This document shows positions 6,768-7,998 of a stretch of DNA of 7,998 nucleotides, piece by piece. A program made the translations under genes and the position numbers. Each line of letters begins with the position of its first letter. Positions within the stretch are counted from its first letter, which is position 1. The DNA is taken from contig CANHSW010000089.1 in assembly GCA_947463165.1 (NCBI GenBank), positions 1 through 7,998 of the forward strand, given 5' to 3'. Below the pieces are notes generated by a model that was given only the letters and a program-made list of their open reading frames with translations, was not told the DNA's origin and made no database searches. This stretch comes from Cyanobacteriota bacterium. GTDB taxonomy: Bacteria > Cyanobacteriota > Cyanobacteriia > PCC-6307 > Cyanobiaceae.

Positions 6768-6844
6768 AGTTGCCGCAACTCTTATCGCGGCACAGCATCG
6801 ATAGGCCTAGGCATTTTCGAGGTGATCATCAGTTGGGCGCAACT
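6768..6844. repeat. Pair of AGTTG...CAACT dyads 63 bp apart
   Basis: AGTTGC-C-GCAACT at 6768-6780 is a perfect 6-bp dyad with one central base. AGTTG-GGCG-CAACT at 6831-6844 is a second dyad with 5-bp arms. The similarity runs on for about a dozen bases after each, ending in GCGGCAC and GCCGGCAC, so they look like imperfect direct copies of a unit of about 26 bp. They could be protein-binding sites or repeat-element remnants. Confidence 0.4.
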
Positions 6845-6950
6845 TAAAGCCGGCACAACCAAGCATCACCGGGACATCATTAAGGCGGGCAATGCCATAA
6901 GCAGGCTGTCGTTATCGCAGGCAGTCATTTAGGAAAATCGTCGCTGGCAA

Positions 6951-7000
6951 GAGCGGCGCTCAAAGGAAGCGAATGACCCTCAGGGATAATGGCGCCGCTC
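6951..7000 (+). promoter_or_regulatory. 9-bp inverted repeat flanking a small ORF start upstream of cysC
   Basis: GAGCGGCGC at 6951-6959 and its exact reverse complement GCGCCGCTC at 6992-7000 are separated by 32 bases. A T-G wobble pair could extend the stem by one. The loop contains a Shine-Dalgarno-like AAGGAAG (6963-6969), the ATG at 6973 and a GATAAT (6985-6990) that resembles a -10 box. It could be an mRNA leader stem-loop or an operator around a cysC promoter. Neither is shown. Confidence 0.4.
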
Positions 7001-7038
7001 AGCGAACCTCTGGCTCGCCCCTGCGCCGCAGACGATGA
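6973..7038 (+). CDS. Possible 21-residue leader ORF overlapping the cysC start
   Basis: An ATG at 6973 opens 21 codons, beginning MTLRDNG and ending in four arginines (LRRRR), with TGA at 7036-7038. AAGGAAG at 6963-6969 is a better Shine-Dalgarno than anything in front of cysC. The stop overlaps the cysC ATG as ATGA, the classic arrangement for translational coupling. The frame differs from cysC, so it is not an N-terminal extension. It has no cysteine codons, so a simple cysteine-codon attenuator is unlikely. The alternatives are chance in a GC-rich leader, or use of this Shine-Dalgarno merely to load ribosomes for cysC. Confidence 0.35.
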   Translation: MTLRDNGAAQRTSGSPLRRRR

Positions 7039-7694
7039 CCTCCAGCCCCGCCCCCAACCCCGCCTATGGCGAGCTCACCAGTCGCGGTGCAGCCACCAAC
7101 ATCGCCTGGCACCACTCCACCGTGACCCGGGCCGCCCGCCAACACCAGCGGGGGCACCGCAGCGCCATCCTCTGGTTCACGGGCCTGAGTGGCTCCGGCA
7201 AGAGCACCCTGGCCAATGCGGTGAACTCGGCCCTGTTTGAACAGGGGCTGGCTTGCTATGTATTAGATGGCGATAACGTGCGCCATGGGCTATGTCAAGA
7301 CCTGGGCTTTTCCGATGCCGATCGAGTGGAAAACATCCGCCGCATTGGCGAGATGGCCAAGCTGTTTGTTGATGCCGGGGTGGTGATACTCACCGCCTTC
7401 GTTTCTCCGTTCAAGGCCGATCGCGACCGGGCCCGCCAGCTGGTGAGCGAGGGCGACTTCATCGAGATCCACTGCGCCGCCGATCTGGCCGTGTGCGAGC
7501 AGCGGGACACCAAGGGCCTCTACGCCAAGGCCAGAGCTGGCGAGATCCGCGAGTTCACCGGCATCTCCAGCCCCTACGAGGCCCCAGAAAATCCAGAACT
7601 AATCGTGGAAACCGGCAGCCAAAACCTGGAGGAATCGGTGATGCAGGTGCTCGCCTACCTGGAGAGCCAGGGCATCATTCCCCAGCCTGATTAG
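7035..7694 (+). CDS. cysC: Adenylylsulfate kinase (APS kinase)
   Basis: Phosphorylates adenosine 5'-phosphosulfate with ATP to give PAPS, for assimilatory sulfate reduction and sulfation, in the cytoplasm. The 219 residues make a complete stand-alone kinase, with no fused ATP sulfurylase. TNIAWHHSTVTRAAR (21-35) is the usual N-terminal segment. The Walker A loop GLSGSGKST is at 50-58 and YVLDGDNVRHGL at 75-86. NIRRIGEMAKL lies at 100-110. AFVSPFKADR (121-130) contains the serine (S124) phosphorylated in some homologues. KGLYAKARAGEIREFTGISSPYEAP (pieces at 160-184) is the family lid and C-terminal motif. The ATG at 7035 has only a weak ribosome-binding site of its own and overlaps the stop of a small upstream ORF. 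It converges on the permease gene with 2 bp between stops. Confidence 0.97.
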   Translation: MTSSPAPNPAYGELTSRGAATNIAWHHSTVTRAARQHQRGHRSAILWFTGLSGSGKSTLANAVNSALFEQGLACYVLDGDNVRHGLCQDLGFSDADRVENIRRIGEMAKLFVDAGVVILTAFVSPFKADRDRARQLVSEGDFIEIHCAADLAVCEQRDTKGLYAKARAGEIREFTGISSPYEAPENPELIVETGSQNLEESVMQVLAYLESQGIIPQPD

Positions 7695-7696
7695 AA

Positions 7697-7998
7697 TTAT
7701 TCAGCCAAATCAATAGGCGGAGCGGTGGGCGCACTGATTGGCGCACCAAGGGGCTCAGGGAGTGGGGAACTGGGGAACTCAGCTAGATCGTCACTCTCAT
7801 GGCGGCGCAACTGCCCCCCCCAGGCATCGAGGTAGGTCTTGGTGCAGCTAGCTAGCGGCACCGCCAACAGCAGGCCGAGCAATTCGCCCAACCCCAGCAG
7901 GCTGCCGAGCCTGGCTCCGATCGGCAGGCTGATCAACAGCCAGGCGGGCTGCAGGCCCACGATGCTGCCCATCAGGCGGGGTTGGATCACCTGGTCCA
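7697..7998 (-). CDS. AI-2E/PerM family transporter, C-terminal end (cut by window edge)
   Basis: The last 100 or so residues of a polytopic inner-membrane permease of the AI-2E transporter family (PF01594 type), open to the right edge. The diagnostic segment is VIQPRLMGSIVGLQPAWLL, then hydrophobic helices through IGARLGSLLGLGELLGLLLAVPLAS, as in the conserved last two membrane spans of this family. The tail after WGGQLRRHESDD is a Pro/Ser/Ala-rich, probably cytoplasmic extension ending PPIDLAE. Members include exporters, Na+/H+ antiporters and poorly understood permeases. The substrate cannot be told from this fragment, and a quorum-sensing role should not be assumed. Its TAA is 2 bp from the cysC TAG, with no terminator in between. 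Confidence 0.85.
   Translation of the reverse strand, partial: DQVIQPRLMGSIVGLQPAWLLISLPIGARLGSLLGLGELLGLLLAVPLASCTKTYLDAWGGQLRRHESDDLAEFPSSPLPEPLGAPISAPTAPPIDLAE
7763..7778. repeat. 8-bp tandem duplication TGGGGAAC in the permease tail
   Basis: Two adjacent copies of TGGGGAAC encode FPSSP-like residues in the variable C-terminal tail of the permease. The unit is not a multiple of three, so its gain or loss would shift the frame of the last 25 or so codons. Confidence 0.75.

Larger units (their letters stand above)
6503..6950. other. Long gene-poor interval of lower GC between the SUI1 gene and cysC
   Basis: About 450 bp with no gene I recognise on either strand and visibly lower GC than its neighbours, especially 6610-6940. 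It holds several short repeats: TTGCGCCT at 6545 and 6579, AAGCGGAG at 6589 and 6604, and GCCAGGCAT at 6660 and 6682. It also holds small palindromes such as TAGGCCTA at 6802 and overlapping GCCTAGGC. A GTG-started open frame at 6669-6932 (87 residues, with a stretch like GLGIFEVIISWAQLKAG) has A/T-rich third positions unlike every neighbour and no clear ribosome-binding site. It could be a decayed foreign fragment, an unrecognised small gene, or chance. No tRNA T-loop was found. Confidence 0.45.

Noticed and set aside
6545..6847. 100-residue frame overlapping the previous one
   Set aside because: It has a low-complexity composition and no ribosome-binding site or motif, and it overlaps another equally weak frame.
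6669..6932. 87-residue GTG-started frame as a real gene
   Set aside because: Codon use is unlike the neighbours, no convincing ribosome-binding site was seen and no family was recognised. It is kept only as a note within the gene-poor interval.
7841..7862. GGTGC/GCACC inverted repeat with GCTAGC in the loop
   Set aside because: It lies inside the permease coding region with only 5-bp arms, and chance is sufficient.

Overview
This GC-rich window, with strongly G/C-ending codons, looks like the core chromosome of a picocyanobacterium of the Cyanobium/Synechococcus (alpha-cyanobacterial) group. The inference rests on a citrate synthase / SixA / DUF3352 block next to rhodanese, hrcA, trpB, a SUI1-type factor and cysC, and on the cyanobacterial character of the DUF3352 protein. 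It is recalled gene-order knowledge, not a database result. No mobile element, CRISPR array, tRNA or rRNA was seen.

Layout. Positions 1-3102, minus strand: a probable operon read DUF3352 membrane-anchored protein, then sixA (histidine phosphatase, 3 nt gap), then gltA (citrate synthase, cut by the left edge). Positions 3103-3155: a short divergent promoter region holding a 9+2+9 bp palindrome. Positions 3156-4817, plus strand: a single-domain rhodanese, a 276-bp pyrimidine-rich leader with short repeats, and hrcA, the heat-shock repressor, with a TTG start. trpB (6086-4830, minus) converges on hrcA with a 12 bp gap. Divergent from trpB is a small SUI1/YciH-type translation factor (6185-6502). 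Next comes a 532-bp lower-GC gap without a recognisable gene. cysC (APS kinase, 7035-7694) follows and converges, 2 bp apart, on the 3' end of an AI-2E/PerM family permease cut by the right edge.

The genes are mostly housekeeping: TCA entry, protein-phosphohistidine removal, tryptophan synthesis, sulfate activation and heat-shock control. I do not see a novel multi-gene system. The points most worth a second look are small. A 21-codon ORF with a good Shine-Dalgarno has a stop codon that overlaps the cysC start (ATGA), and it lies across a long inverted repeat. A palindrome sits between the divergent DUF3352 and rhodanese genes. Two independent 12-bp-period arrays, five units each, lie inside the DUF3352 gene. 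An ATG-TAG start-stop lies in frame just ahead of the trpB GTG start.
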